This document shows, piece by piece, positions 25,826 through 34,611 of a DNA stretch of 49,126 nt; the first letter of the stretch is position 1, and each line of letters begins with the position of its first letter. The notes below the pieces were generated by a model. That model saw only the letters and a program-made list of their open reading frames with translations. It had not been told where the DNA came from and searched no databases. The stretch is from Ruminococcus sp. UBA7158. GTDB lineage: Bacteria; Bacillota; Clostridia; Oscillospirales; Ruminococcaceae. The translations under genes were made by a program, and so were the position numbers. The DNA is taken from assembly GCA_002491605.1 (NCBI GenBank), contig DKWG01000010.1:1-49126 (forward strand). Direction: 5' to 3'.

Positions 25826-26508
25826 TTTCCTTCAATCATATCATATAAGCACTCAATTGCCTCGCTCAAGCCTCCGACCGAATCGATTATTCCTTCGGCA
25901 ACAGCATCCTCGCCTGTCAAAACGCTTCCGACGTCCATAACAAGCTCTCCGGTTTTGAGCATAAGCTCTTTAAACCGCTCCGACGAAATACTTGAATTAT
26001 CAGATACGAACCGCACTATTCTTTCCTGCATCTTTTCAAAGTAAGAAAGCGTTTGCGGCACGCCCAGGACAAGCCCTGTCATTCTCACAGGATGAACTGT
26101 CATTGTTGCCGACTTGACAATAAACGACTTTTTTGCGCTTACCGCCAACGGCACTCCTATCGAGTGACCGCCGCCGACAACTATAGATACCGTCGGCGTT
26201 TTCATAGACGATATAAGCTCCGCCAAGGCAAGTCCTGCCTCAACGTCTCCTCCGACAGTATTAATGATTATAATAAGCCCCTCAATGGATCTGTCCTGCT
26301 CAATTGCAACAAGCGCAGGCATAATATGCTCGTATTTAGTGGTCTTATTCTGCGGCGGAAGAATATAGTGACCCTCAATCTGCCCGATAACACTGAGGCA
26401 GTGAATAAGGTGCTTTGCTCCGGCAATCGCAACGTCTCGGTATTGCTCCGACGACTGCACCTGCTCGGGTGTAACCTCAGATATGCTTTCATTCATTTCA
26501 TCCGACAT
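25822..26508 (-). CDS. tepA: TepA-like ClpP-family serine protease
   Basis: 228 residues with the ClpP/crotonase fold. GGHSIG carries the nucleophilic Ser and VHPVRM the His. The oxyanion-region sequence NTVGGDVEAGLALAE is also present. B. subtilis TepA was described as a translocation-enhancing protein, also proposed to degrade small acid-soluble spore proteins; the exact role here is open. GGAGG lies 7 nt before the ATG. It is the first gene of tepA-ylzJ-uppP with a consensus promoter at 26618-26646. Confidence 0.92.
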   Translation of the reverse strand: MSDEMNESISEVTPEQVQSSEQYRDVAIAGAKHLIHCLSVIGQIEGHYILPPQNKTTKYEHIMPALVAIEQDRSIEGLIIIINTVGGDVEAGLALAELISSMKTPTVSIVVGGGHSIGVPLAVSAKKSFIVKSATMTVHPVRMTGLVLGVPQTLSYFEKMQERIVRFVSDNSSISSERFKELMLKTGELVMDVGSVLTGEDAVAEGIIDSVGGLSEAIECLYDMIEGK

Positions 26509-26617
26509 AATAAGCCTCCGATAATCATTTTGGCTATTATGTGCTTTGAAACGCCGAATATACTCAAATTACCGCAGCCGACATTGCACAATTGATATAA
26601 GCTTTATAGATAAACTA

Positions 26618-26646
26618 ATTATAACTTAATACTGTATAACAGTCAA
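26618..26646 (-). promoter_or_regulatory. tepA operon promoter with internal palindrome
   Basis: On the minus strand TTGACT (26646-26641) and TATAAT (26623-26618) are 17 bp apart. The spacer and -35 contain ACTGT-ATA-ACAGT (26631-26643), a possible operator. The 317-bp gap 26509-26825 holds this promoter, the divergent acn promoter and no gene I can support. Confidence 0.8.
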
Positions 26647-26719
26647 GGAATTAAAACAATTTTTAATGTTTAATCTTACAAAGATTTACCGTTGTACAGT
26701 GAAAAAGCATACATAGTAC

Positions 26720-26748
26720 TTGACAATAAACTAACCGTGTAATACAAT
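26720..26748 (+). promoter_or_regulatory. Promoter of the aconitase-isocitrate dehydrogenase operon
   Basis: TTGACA (26720-26725) and TACAAT (26743-26748) are 17 bp apart. The predicted start is near 26755, giving a leader of about 70 nt before the AGGAAGGAG site of acn. Confidence 0.82.
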
Positions 26749-26825
26749 GTATGGTATATTGATTATATAATAAACGAAAAATCAGCTGGATATTTTCATT
26801 TCAGCACAGGAAGGAGTTAATCACA

Positions 26826-28766
26826 ATGGGTTATACTGTTGCAGAAAAGATTTTAAAGGCGCATCTTGTCGACGGCGAATTTAAAAAAGGCTCGGAAATA
26901 GGAATAAAGATAGACCAGACCCTCACTCAGGACGCCACCGGAACAATGGCGTACTTGGAATTTGAAGCTATCGGAATAAACAGAGTAAAAACAGAAAAAA
27001 GCGTTGCATATATAGACCATAACACACTTCAGTCCGGCTTTGAAAACGCCGACGACCACCGTTTTATCGGCTCGGTTGCAAAGAAGAGAGGCGTTTGCTT
27101 TTCACGTCCCGGAAACGGCATCTGCCATCAGGTTCACCTTGAAAGATTCGGCATACCCGGCAAAACCCTTATCGGCTCAGACTCGCACACACCGACAGGC
27201 GGCGGTCTCGGCATGATTGCAATAGGTGCCGGAGGACTTGACGTTGCGGTTGCCATGGGCGGCGGAGCTTACTATATTACATATCCGAAAATCGTAAAGG
27301 TCGAGCTTATAGGCAAGCTCAGCCCCTGGGTTTCGGCTAAGGACGTTATTTTGGAGGTTCTGCGCCGTTTGAGCGTTAAGGGCGGCGTCGGAAAGATTAT
27401 TGAATACTGCGGCGAAGGAGTTAAAACTCTCAGCGTTCCCGAAAGAGCGACAATAACAAACATGGGCGCAGAGCTTGGCGCAACAACAAGCATATTCCCC
27501 TCAGACGAAAGAACCTTGGAGTTCTTGAAAACGCAAAAGCGTGAGGACTGCTATGTTGAGCTTAAGGCTGACGACGACGCCGTTTACGACGAGGAGCTTA
27601 CGATAAACCTCGGCGAGCTTGAGCCGCTGGTCGCCTGTCCTCACTCGCCCGACAATGTTAAAACAGTCAAAGAGCTTGAGGGCATGAAGATAGACCAGGT
27701 CTGCATCGGCTCATGCACTAATTCATCCTTTGTCGATATGCTTAAGGTTGCATATATTTTAAAGGGCAAGACCGTTCACCCCGATGTTTCACTTGCCATT
27801 GCCCCCGGCTCGAAGCAGGTATTAAATCTCATGGCTCAAAACGGAGCACTTTCCGACGTTATAGACGCAGGTGCAAGAATACTTGAATCTGCCTGCGGAC
27901 CGTGTATCGGAATGGGTCAGTCGCCCAACTCCGCCGGTGTGTCCTTAAGAACCTTCAACCGCAACTTCTTAGGCAGAAGCGGCACCAAGGACGCAAGCGT
28001 TTACCTCTTGTCCCCCGAAACGGCGGCAATTTCTGCGCTCACAGGCGTTTTGACCGACCCGAGAACCTTGGGCGATATGCCGAGCTTTGCCCTTCCGAAC
28101 GAAATAAGCATCAACGACAACATGGTTGCGCTTCCCTCTGACGAAGAGCATTCTGACGATGTTGAAATCTTAAGAGGTCCGAATATAAAGCCTTACCCTG
28201 AAACCGCTCCCTTGTCCGAGAGCCTGACAGCCCCGGTATCACTTAAAGTGGGCGACAATATCACCACCGACCACATCATGCCGGCAGGAGCAAAGATCTT
28301 ACCTCTGAGGTCGAACATTCCCGAGATATCAAAGTATTGCTTTACAGTCTGCGATGAAAAGTTCCCCGAAAGAGCAAAGGAGCTGGGCAAGAGCATTATT
28401 ATCGGCGGAACAAACTACGGTCAGGGCTCTTCAAGAGAGCACGCAGCACTTGCGCCTTTATACTTAGGCGTTAAGGCAGTAATCGTTAAAAGCTTTGCAA
28501 GAATTCACCGTGCAAATCTTATAAATGCAGGCATACTGCCGCTTACATTCGTCAACGAGTCCGACTACGACAGCATTAACGAGGGCGACGAGCTTGAAAT
28601 CAAGGACTTAAGAGCCGCAGTTGAAAACGGCGATGAGATTTTGGTAGTTGTCAACAAGACCAAGGGCACAAAGTTTGAGGTCAAGTCGGAGCTGACAGGA
28701 AGAACCAAGGAAATCATGCTCGCAGGCGGACTTTTGGACTTCACCCGTGAAGCACTGAAAAAGTAA
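26826..28766 (+). CDS. Aconitate hydratase (monomeric, Aquifex/clostridial type)
   Basis: 646 residues, shorter than AcnA or AcnB and matching the putative 'Aquifex-type' aconitase family. The 4Fe-4S ligands are Cys297 (CIGSCTNSS) and Cys357/Cys360 (CGPCIGMG). The substrate motif GSDSHTPTGGG lies near residue 117, and the C-terminal swivel domain contains GDNITTDHIMPAG and GGTNYGQGSSREHAA. It interconverts citrate and isocitrate in the cytoplasm. AGGAAGGAG lies 9 nt before ATG. The next gene, 12 bp away, encodes isocitrate dehydrogenase, so the pair makes 2-oxoglutarate for glutamate synthesis. Confidence 0.95.
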   Translation: MGYTVAEKILKAHLVDGEFKKGSEIGIKIDQTLTQDATGTMAYLEFEAIGINRVKTEKSVAYIDHNTLQSGFENADDHRFIGSVAKKRGVCFSRPGNGICHQVHLERFGIPGKTLIGSDSHTPTGGGLGMIAIGAGGLDVAVAMGGGAYYITYPKIVKVELIGKLSPWVSAKDVILEVLRRLSVKGGVGKIIEYCGEGVKTLSVPERATITNMGAELGATTSIFPSDERTLEFLKTQKREDCYVELKADDDAVYDEELTINLGELEPLVACPHSPDNVKTVKELEGMKIDQVCIGSCTNSSFVDMLKVAYILKGKTVHPDVSLAIAPGSKQVLNLMAQNGALSDVIDAGARILESACGPCIGMGQSPNSAGVSLRTFNRNFLGRSGTKDASVYLLSPETAAISALTGVLTDPRTLGDMPSFALPNEISINDNMVALPSDEEHSDDVEILRGPNIKPYPETAPLSESLTAPVSLKVGDNITTDHIMPAGAKILPLRSNIPEISKYCFTVCDEKFPERAKELGKSIIIGGTNYGQGSSREHAALAPLYLGVKAVIVKSFARIHRANLINAGILPLTFVNESDYDSINEGDELEIKDLRAAVENGDEILVVVNKTKGTKFEVKSELTGRTKEIMLAGGLLDFTREALKK

Positions 28767-28778
28767 GGAGATATCGTC

Positions 28779-29993
28779 ATGGAAAAGATTAAAATGACAA
28801 CGCCGCTCGTCGAAATGGACGGCGACGAAATGACCAGAGTTATCTGGAAGATGATTAAGGACGAACTCATTGAGCCATATGTCGACCTAAAAACCGAATA
28901 CTACGATTTGGGTCTTGAATACCGCAACGAAACTAACGACCAAGTAACGATAGACAGTGCGGAAGCCACCAAAAAATACGGCGTTGCAGTTAAATGCGCA
29001 ACCATCACTCCGAACGCCGCAAGAGTCGAGGAATACAAGCTCAAGGAGATGTGGAAATCTCCCAACGGCACTATAAGGGCTATTTTAGACGGCACTGTTT
29101 TCCGTGCGCCGATAATAGTCAAGGGAATAACTCCTTTTATACCCACATGGACAAAGCCTATCACCATCGCCCGTCATGCCTATGGCGACATTTATAAAAA
29201 CACCGAGCTTAAGGTTCCTGCCGGTTCAAAGGCAGAGCTTGTTGTTACCGATAAGGACGGAAACGAAACAAGAGCACTGATTCACGACTTCAAGTCGTCC
29301 GACGGTATAATTCAGGGCGTCCACAACATCGATGAGTCGATAAAAAGCTTTGCACGCTCCTGCTTAAGCTATGCGCTCGACACCAAGCAGGACATATGGT
29401 TTGCCGCCAAGGACACCATCTCCAAAACCTACGACCACCGCTTTAAGGACATTTTTGCCGAGGTTTACGAAGCAGAGTACAAGGATAAGTTTAATGAAGC
29501 AGGAATTGAATACTTCTACACTCTTATCGACGACGCCGTTGCAAGAATAATCCGCTCAAACGGCGGTGTTATCTGGGCCTGCAAAAACTACGACGGCGAC
29601 GTTATGTCCGACATGGTTGCAACCGCTTACGGAAGCTTAGGGCTTATGACATCTGTTTTAGTCTCACCTGACGGAATTTATGAGTACGAAGCCGCCCACG
29701 GAACAGTTCAGCGTCATTACTACAAGTGGCTCAAGGGCGAAAAGACCTCGACAAACCCCGTCGCAACCATTTTTGCATGGTCGGGAGCATTAAGAAAGCG
29801 TGGAGAGCTTGATAATATTCCGGACTTGTGCACATACGCCGACAAGCTTGAAAAGGCGACCATTGACACAATCGAGTCGGGAATAATGACAGGCGATATG
29901 GCGGCTCTTTCGAATCTTGAAAACAAGAAATCAGTGTACTCCGAGGAGTTTTTGGCGGCTATTGCCAAAAATCTCGGAGAGTTGATGGCGTAA
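28779..29993 (+). CDS. icd: NADP-dependent isocitrate dehydrogenase (eukaryotic-like type)
   Basis: 404 residues, aligned by eye to the homodimeric IDH1/IDH2-like class rather than the E. coli class. Seen are PLVEMDGDEMTRVIW at the start, the isocitrate site SPNGTIR, DDAVA and YDGDVMSD metal ligands, and AAHGTVQRHY followed by TSTNPVATIFAW. The Arg-His in that motif binds the 2'-phosphate, which indicates NADP use. It oxidatively decarboxylates isocitrate to 2-oxoglutarate. AAGGAGAT lies 7 nt before ATG. A strong terminator follows. Confidence 0.95.
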   Translation: MEKIKMTTPLVEMDGDEMTRVIWKMIKDELIEPYVDLKTEYYDLGLEYRNETNDQVTIDSAEATKKYGVAVKCATITPNAARVEEYKLKEMWKSPNGTIRAILDGTVFRAPIIVKGITPFIPTWTKPITIARHAYGDIYKNTELKVPAGSKAELVVTDKDGNETRALIHDFKSSDGIIQGVHNIDESIKSFARSCLSYALDTKQDIWFAAKDTISKTYDHRFKDIFAEVYEAEYKDKFNEAGIEYFYTLIDDAVARIIRSNGGVIWACKNYDGDVMSDMVATAYGSLGLMTSVLVSPDGIYEYEAAHGTVQRHYYKWLKGEKTSTNPVATIFAWSGALRKRGELDNIPDLCTYADKLEKATIDTIESGIMTGDMAALSNLENKKSVYSEEFLAAIAKNLGELMA

Positions 29994-30045
29994 TTTCAGT
30001 TTGAAAAGTTTCAAACCCAAGCCGGGTAATTAAAGATAACAAAAT

Positions 30046-30089
30046 ACCGTTGCAGAATCCTTAAACAGTGATTTTGCAACGGTGTTTTT
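30046..30089 (+). terminator. Terminator of the acn-icd operon
   Basis: A 14-bp stem (30046-30059 with 30070-30083, one wobble) opens with ACCGTTGCA and is followed by GTTTTTG. It lies 52 bp past the icd stop. The rest of 29994-30171 shows nothing else. Confidence 0.9.
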
Positions 30090-30171
30090 GTGTGTATTTG
30101 ATTTCGGCAACTTCGCAACATAGACTGAATGTCAATTAATCAGCAAAGCAGTACATCATAAAAAATCAATC

Positions 30172-31068
30172 CTACTCCGCAATCGGCGAATTAATCTTTC
30201 TCTTTGTCTTAAATCTTCCTATAGTGCTTGATACATTTGAAATACTTGCAAACGAGCCCGGGTACTTAGCCAAAATGCTCTTAAGATCCGCAAGCTGATC
30301 CTTATTTATGACGCACCAAAGCATACTCTTTGTATCGTGAGAATAGCAGCCCTCAGCCTTTACCATGGTTGCCGAATGTCCGAGCTTCTCTATTATCTCC
30401 TTAGAAATCTCATCCGGCGAATCGGTTATTACTTCAAACTTTATCGCTTCACGAGAGCCCTTAAGCATCTTATCGCTCATCGCACTCAGGAAGTAGGAGA
30501 AGAGTATACATAAAATAACAGGCTCGAGCTGATAATCGTATACAAAATACGAAACCACGGCCACCATCGAGTTAAGAACAAATCCGACCCAGACAAAGTT
30601 ATACGACGGATTTTTCTTATGCACCAAAACGGCGACAAGGTCTGTTCCGCCCGAACAGCAGTTCAGCAAAAGGATTGCGCCTAAAATTCCTCCGCCGATT
30701 ATACCTGCGGCTAAAGGACCTAAAATAGTGCTTGTTCCGTTATCTGTTTGGTAAATGAAACGATCTAAATCTACAGACGGCAGCTTGAAGGCTATGAGCA
30801 TACCCGAAAATGTCACAATATATACAAGCGTCTTAACGGCAAACTCTTTATTTACAAGGAAGAACACCGCAATGATCAGCGGTATATTGAACAGCAGCGA
30901 CAGATAACCGACGTTTATGCCGAAAATATGCTGAATCATTGTTGCAATGCCGTTAAAGCCGGCAGGAGCAAAATTATTCGGGAAAATCAAAAGCTCATAG
31001 CTCAGTGCGCTCGCAGACGCAAGCACAACAATCAAAACATATTCAAAAAGCTTCTTTAAAACCTTCAT
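30172..31068 (-). CDS. YitT-family membrane protein (DUF161 + DUF2179)
   Basis: 298 residues. About five or six membrane helices fill residues 8-205; ALSYELLIFPNNFAPAGFNGIA and CCSGGTDLVA are family hallmarks. The C-terminal cytoplasmic DUF2179 domain (about 210-290) contains the HSATMVKAEGCYSHDTKSMLWCVI pattern. The function of YitT proteins is not established. AAAGGA lies upstream of the ATG, and the acyltransferase gene ends 41 bp upstream, so they are probably co-transcribed. Confidence 0.9.
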   Translation of the reverse strand: MKVLKKLFEYVLIVVLASASALSYELLIFPNNFAPAGFNGIATMIQHIFGINVGYLSLLFNIPLIIAVFFLVNKEFAVKTLVYIVTFSGMLIAFKLPSVDLDRFIYQTDNGTSTILGPLAAGIIGGGILGAILLLNCCSGGTDLVAVLVHKKNPSYNFVWVGFVLNSMVAVVSYFVYDYQLEPVILCILFSYFLSAMSDKMLKGSREAIKFEVITDSPDEISKEIIEKLGHSATMVKAEGCYSHDTKSMLWCVINKDQLADLKSILAKYPGSFASISNVSSTIGRFKTKRKINSPIAE

Positions 31069-31109
31069 TTGAAAAACTATCCTTTCGCAAATATCAAGCT
31101 TAGATTTTA

Positions 31110-32276
31110 TTAAAGAGAATTTATCTTATCCACCAAAGTAACGTACTTTATTATCCTTCTTCCGTCAGAAGGCTGAAGGTATAAAAGACGTTTATCCTTG
31201 TATATATCAAACTCACGCATCGGAGTATACGGCATACCGCCTATTTTTTCTGTTTTTACAACGCAGGATACGTCCTCGCCGAAAACCTCGCCTGTAAGCC
31301 TCAGCTCGCTTTTATCCAGCCTGATGTGACCTGCGCCGGCATTAAAGTCCATGTTGCCCTTTTCATCAGGAGTGCCGATTTTAATGTCGTCTTCTAAGAC
31401 CGTATCAACAGACAGCTCGTCAATCTGCCAATAAAACCACTCGTTTACCGAGCCGAACCTGCCGTTTTTAAACCGATAATCAAATCCCAGCTCAAACTCG
31501 GCACCGCAGCTTTTGCACATAACCCTGCTTTCCTTCGACGTCAGCTCGTATTCGCTGTTGCAGTCAGGGCATTTATACAAGACGCTTTCAAGCCCCTCGG
31601 CAGGATTTTTGCAGATGTATTCTTCGCCTGCCATAGCCTTTTCGTCATCGTGATAAATAGCATCGTCGACAATTTTTGAGATCTCATCAACCGATAAGCC
31701 GCTTATGTCGTCTTTGCTTATGAGCTTTTGCGTTGTCACGTTTATTTTGCCCTTACGATACTTTTCGCCCCACTTCGGGAATACAAGCGCTGAGCCGTTT
31801 CCTGTTACGGTGTAAACGTCCACACCGAGCTTTTTTACCAATTGAGCCGTACCCGGGGTCACCTTTTGAGAATGGGCGACGGAATTAAGCCGTCCCTCAG
31901 GGAACAATACTATTACATTGCCCTCGTTTTTTGCTCTTATTATACCCATAATTGTTGAAACATCAGGACAAAACATCTTTTTTGTTATAACCCTGCCCAA
32001 GTGTTTCAGTGCCGGACGTATTATAGGCTTAGTCATGAAATGCTCGCTTAAAACAAATGTCGGTCGGTGAGGCAAAAGCGTCAAGCCTACTAATATGTGG
32101 TCCTTTAAAGAAATATGAGGCGCCAATATCAGTGCAGGTCCTCTCATATCCTTAATTCCGCTGCGGTCGATTTTCAGCCTTACGCCGTGTATGCGAAGAA
32201 TCAAGGCTGCTGTATATAAATACATATGATAAAGCACAGGGCACGGTCTGCCGATTTTTTTCTGCTTTTTCTTCAT
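31110..32276 (-). CDS. PlsC-type acyltransferase with C-terminal zinc ribbon
   Basis: 388 residues from the ATG at 32276; an alternative ATG two codons upstream is possible, and AAGGGGTGAT precedes both. A hydrophobic segment near residues 15-28 is followed by acyltransferase motif I (PHISLKD, His54/Asp59, without the usual Asn) and motif III FPEGR (125-129). A C-terminal extension carries a four-cysteine ribbon (CPDC at 236-239, CKSC at 254-257) and a beta-rich end. It probably acylates a glycerolipid at the membrane. The longer open frame upstream overlaps the promoter at 32314-32342 and is rejected. Confidence 0.85.
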   Translation of the reverse strand: MKKKQKKIGRPCPVLYHMYLYTAALILRIHGVRLKIDRSGIKDMRGPALILAPHISLKDHILVGLTLLPHRPTFVLSEHFMTKPIIRPALKHLGRVITKKMFCPDVSTIMGIIRAKNEGNVIVLFPEGRLNSVAHSQKVTPGTAQLVKKLGVDVYTVTGNGSALVFPKWGEKYRKGKINVTTQKLISKDDISGLSVDEISKIVDDAIYHDDEKAMAGEEYICKNPAEGLESVLYKCPDCNSEYELTSKESRVMCKSCGAEFELGFDYRFKNGRFGSVNEWFYWQIDELSVDTVLEDDIKIGTPDEKGNMDFNAGAGHIRLDKSELRLTGEVFGEDVSCVVKTEKIGGMPYTPMREFDIYKDKRLLYLQPSDGRRIIKYVTLVDKINSL

Positions 32277-32313
32277 TAGCATATCACCCCTTTTGACCAT
32301 CGAATCCGATGAT

Positions 32314-32342
32314 ATATTAGCACATGATAAAAATAATTTCAA
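32314..32342 (-). promoter_or_regulatory. Promoter of the acyltransferase-YitT operon
   Basis: On the minus strand TTGAAA (32342-32337) and TAATAT (32319-32314) are 17 bp apart. The predicted start near 32307 is about 25-30 nt from the chosen ATG. Confidence 0.7.
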
Positions 32343-32358
32343 CTGTTTTTGCAAATAA

Positions 32359-32390
32359 ACATCCGCCTCCTATCCCAAGGAAGCGGATGT
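32359..32390 (-). terminator. Terminator after the MATE exporter gene
   Basis: ACATCCGC (32359-32366) pairs with GCGGATGT (32383-32390), extended by further pairs inward. The minus strand continues TTATTTG. It lies 17 bp past the MATE stop. Confidence 0.75.
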
Positions 32391-32406
32391 AATCCTTTAC
32401 GCAAAA

Positions 32407-33738
32407 TCAGAAGTAGTTATAACGCTTGCGCTTTGCAATCAGGAATATTAATGACACCAAAAATGCGCACACCTCAGCTAATCCTACAGCAAGCCATATT
32501 CCGTCCAAATCCAGTATCATCGGAAGTAATATGACCGAAAGCATCTGAAACACTAATGTTCGCAAAAACGAAATAGCTGCGGATATCGCACCGTTGTTCA
32601 GCGCAGTGAAGAGCGATGAAATAAAGATATTCATCCCTGCAAGAACAAACGCATATGAAAACAGCTTAAATGCCCGACAGGTCATTTCAAAAAGCTCTAA
32701 ATCGTAGCCGACGAAAATTTTCGCCAAGGGATATGCCAAAAGCTGTGCCGCAATCATCATGACAACTCCGGTGACTCCTGTTATTATCATGCTTTTCTTC
32801 AACAGATTTTTAAGCTCGGAGTTGTTCTGCGCACCGTAATGATATCCGATAACCGGTGATGTGCCTATTGTGTAGCCGATAAACACCGCTATGAAAATGA
32901 ACTGGACGTACATCAAAACTCCGTATGCCGCAACACCGTTTTCACCTGCAAGCTTTATAAGCTGAAAGTTATAGACTATGCTCACAAGCGAGCCGGAAAT
33001 ATTGGACATCAGCTCCGATGCACCGTTTGCACACGCCTGCACCAGAGCACGCCACTCAAGCTTTGTCCTGACGAGTCTCAAAAGGCTTGAGTTTTTGCAC
33101 ATAAAGTAAACCATAGGTGCAATTCCGCCGACGGCTGCGCTCAATCCCGAAGCAAGTGCCGCTCCGCCGACGCCCATTTTAAAGCCGGCTATGAACAAAG
33201 CATCCAAAGCCATATTTGTGCAGCCAGCCGCAACTGTCATAACAAGCCCGAGCTTAGGCTTTTCGGCGGTGGTCAAAAACGTCTGAAACACCGACTGAAG
33301 CATAAACGGGATGTTGAATATGAGTATTACCCTGCCGTAAAGACAGCAGTCACCGAGCATATCGTCGGTTGCGCCTAAAAGAACGGATATAGGGCGGATA
33401 AATAAAATTCCGACAACTGTGAATATCACTCCCAAGATGACGGTAAGCACAATCATCATGGTAAAATAGCGGTTTGCCTTATCCTTGTCGCCCTCGCCCA
33501 GAGTCTTTGAAACCAATGCGCTTCCGCCTGCGCCTATCATGAAACCAAAGCCGCACAAGACCATAATAAACGGCATGACAAGGTTAATAGCGGCAAACGG
33601 TGTCTTTCCGACAAAATTAGATACAAACAGTCCGTCCACAACGCCGTAGATGGATGTAAATATCATCATTATTATCGGTGCAAAACAAAATCTGAACAGC
33701 TTTTTATATGTAAAATGATCTGATAAACTAATTTTCAT
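32407..33738 (-). CDS. MATE-family multidrug/Na+-coupled exporter
   Basis: 443 residues with about twelve membrane helices in two similar halves. SIYGVVDGLFVSNFVGKTPFAAINLVMP near the N-terminus is the usual MATE opening, and GTSPVIGYHYGAQN marks the start of the second half. These proteins export cationic drugs or metabolites in exchange for Na+ or H+. Its ATG overlaps the stop of the upstream kinase-like gene by 1 bp (TAATG), so translation is coupled. Confidence 0.92.
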   Translation of the reverse strand: MKISLSDHFTYKKLFRFCFAPIIMMIFTSIYGVVDGLFVSNFVGKTPFAAINLVMPFIMVLCGFGFMIGAGGSALVSKTLGEGDKDKANRYFTMMIVLTVILGVIFTVVGILFIRPISVLLGATDDMLGDCCLYGRVILIFNIPFMLQSVFQTFLTTAEKPKLGLVMTVAAGCTNMALDALFIAGFKMGVGGAALASGLSAAVGGIAPMVYFMCKNSSLLRLVRTKLEWRALVQACANGASELMSNISGSLVSIVYNFQLIKLAGENGVAAYGVLMYVQFIFIAVFIGYTIGTSPVIGYHYGAQNNSELKNLLKKSMIITGVTGVVMMIAAQLLAYPLAKIFVGYDLELFEMTCRAFKLFSYAFVLAGMNIFISSLFTALNNGAISAAISFLRTLVFQMLSVILLPMILDLDGIWLAVGLAEVCAFLVSLIFLIAKRKRYNYF

Positions 33739-34355
33739 TATCCTTGCTTAAACCACTCCTCAATATATCCGCCTATATGAGGAATTATTGCTTTTATGTC
33801 AACGCCCGAGGTATTAACGCATAAGTCGTATCCCCTTCTGTCGCCCCATGGATACGACGCCAAAATATCGTGGCTTTCCTTTCTGCCTTTGTCAATTCTT
33901 TTAATTTTTCTTTCAAGCTCTCTGTCGGTAAGTTTTTCATCCTCAGGTGCTCTCAACCGACACCTGTTCATCTTTGAGGACATATCAGCGCACACAAATA
34001 ATCTGAAGGGATTCAAATCCTCTAAGATAACGTCAGCGCACCTTCCGACTATAACACAATCGCCCTTGGAGGCAATCTCCTTTATTACAGCGTGCTGCGA
34101 CGCAATTATCCCGGGAGCAGGTGTCATTGCCGCAGGAATATACGCTGCAAACGAATGTGAAAAAGTAATGGGATAGCTTCTTGTTATTCCGCTTTCAATA
34201 GTCTTTTCAATGTAATCCTCGTCTAAAGAGCTTTTTTCTGCTATAGCAGTGATTATCTCTCTGTCGTAATATGCAAAGCCCAACAAGTCTGCAAGTCTCT
34301 TTCCGACCTCTCTGCCGCCGCTGCCGAACTCTCTGCTGACCGTTACTATTTTCAT
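33738..34355 (-). CDS. Cytidylate-kinase-like P-loop protein
   Basis: 205 residues. It starts VTVSREFGSGGREVGKRLA, the atypical P-loop of the cytidylate-kinase-like family (Pfam Cytidylate_kin2 type). YYDREI follows, then VIVGRCAD in place of the DGRDIGT of true Cmk, and an Arg-rich lid (CRLRAPEDEK ... RKIKRIDKGRKE). True Cmk is encoded at 15456-16790, so this is a paralogue of unknown substrate. It heads a two-gene operon with the MATE exporter, which is a common pairing for this family by my recollection. Confidence 0.87.
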   Translation of the reverse strand: MKIVTVSREFGSGGREVGKRLADLLGFAYYDREIITAIAEKSSLDEDYIEKTIESGITRSYPITFSHSFAAYIPAAMTPAPGIIASQHAVIKEIASKGDCVIVGRCADVILEDLNPFRLFVCADMSSKMNRCRLRAPEDEKLTDRELERKIKRIDKGRKESHDILASYPWGDRRGYDLCVNTSGVDIKAIIPHIGGYIEEWFKQG

Positions 34356-34460
34356 ATACTAATACACCTTTCCTTTCGATAACATAAAAAATCAGCCATG
34401 CAATTGCGTAAACGCAAGTACAGAATCGCTTTTGAAGCAATTCACTTTATGACCGTTATC

Positions 34461-34489
34461 ATTATACCATTTATTTTATATAATTGCAA
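34461..34489 (-). promoter_or_regulatory. Promoter of the kinase-like/MATE operon
   Basis: On the minus strand TTGCAA (34489-34484) and TATAAT (34466-34461) are 17 bp apart. The leader is about 100 nt. Confidence 0.8.
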
Positions 34490-34530
34490 CTGCTTTTGTG
34501 AATATTGCTGAATGCCGATAGCAAAAAAGG

Positions 34531-34575
34531 AAAAAACCGCAGCTTGCAGGACCTTTAGCCTTGTAAACTGCGGTT
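34531..34575 (-). terminator. Terminator after the flavodoxin remnant
   Basis: AACCGCAG (34535-34542) pairs with CTGCGGTT (34568-34575). On the minus strand the stem is followed by TTTT and CC. It lies 36 bp beyond the truncated gene. Confidence 0.75.
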
Positions 34576-34611
34576 CATATTTTTTTATTCGCTTTTTAAG
34601 TCTGAAGTTTT

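Noticed and set aside
26053..26595. 180-codon plus-strand open frame opposite tepA
   Set aside because: It has Arg/His/Cys-rich shadow composition, no ribosome site, and the opposite strand encodes an intact protease with catalytic motifs.
33738..34355. Second genuine cytidylate kinase
   Set aside because: The P-loop is atypical and the CMP-binding DGRDIGT motif is replaced by VIVGRCAD; the real Cmk is at 15456-16790.
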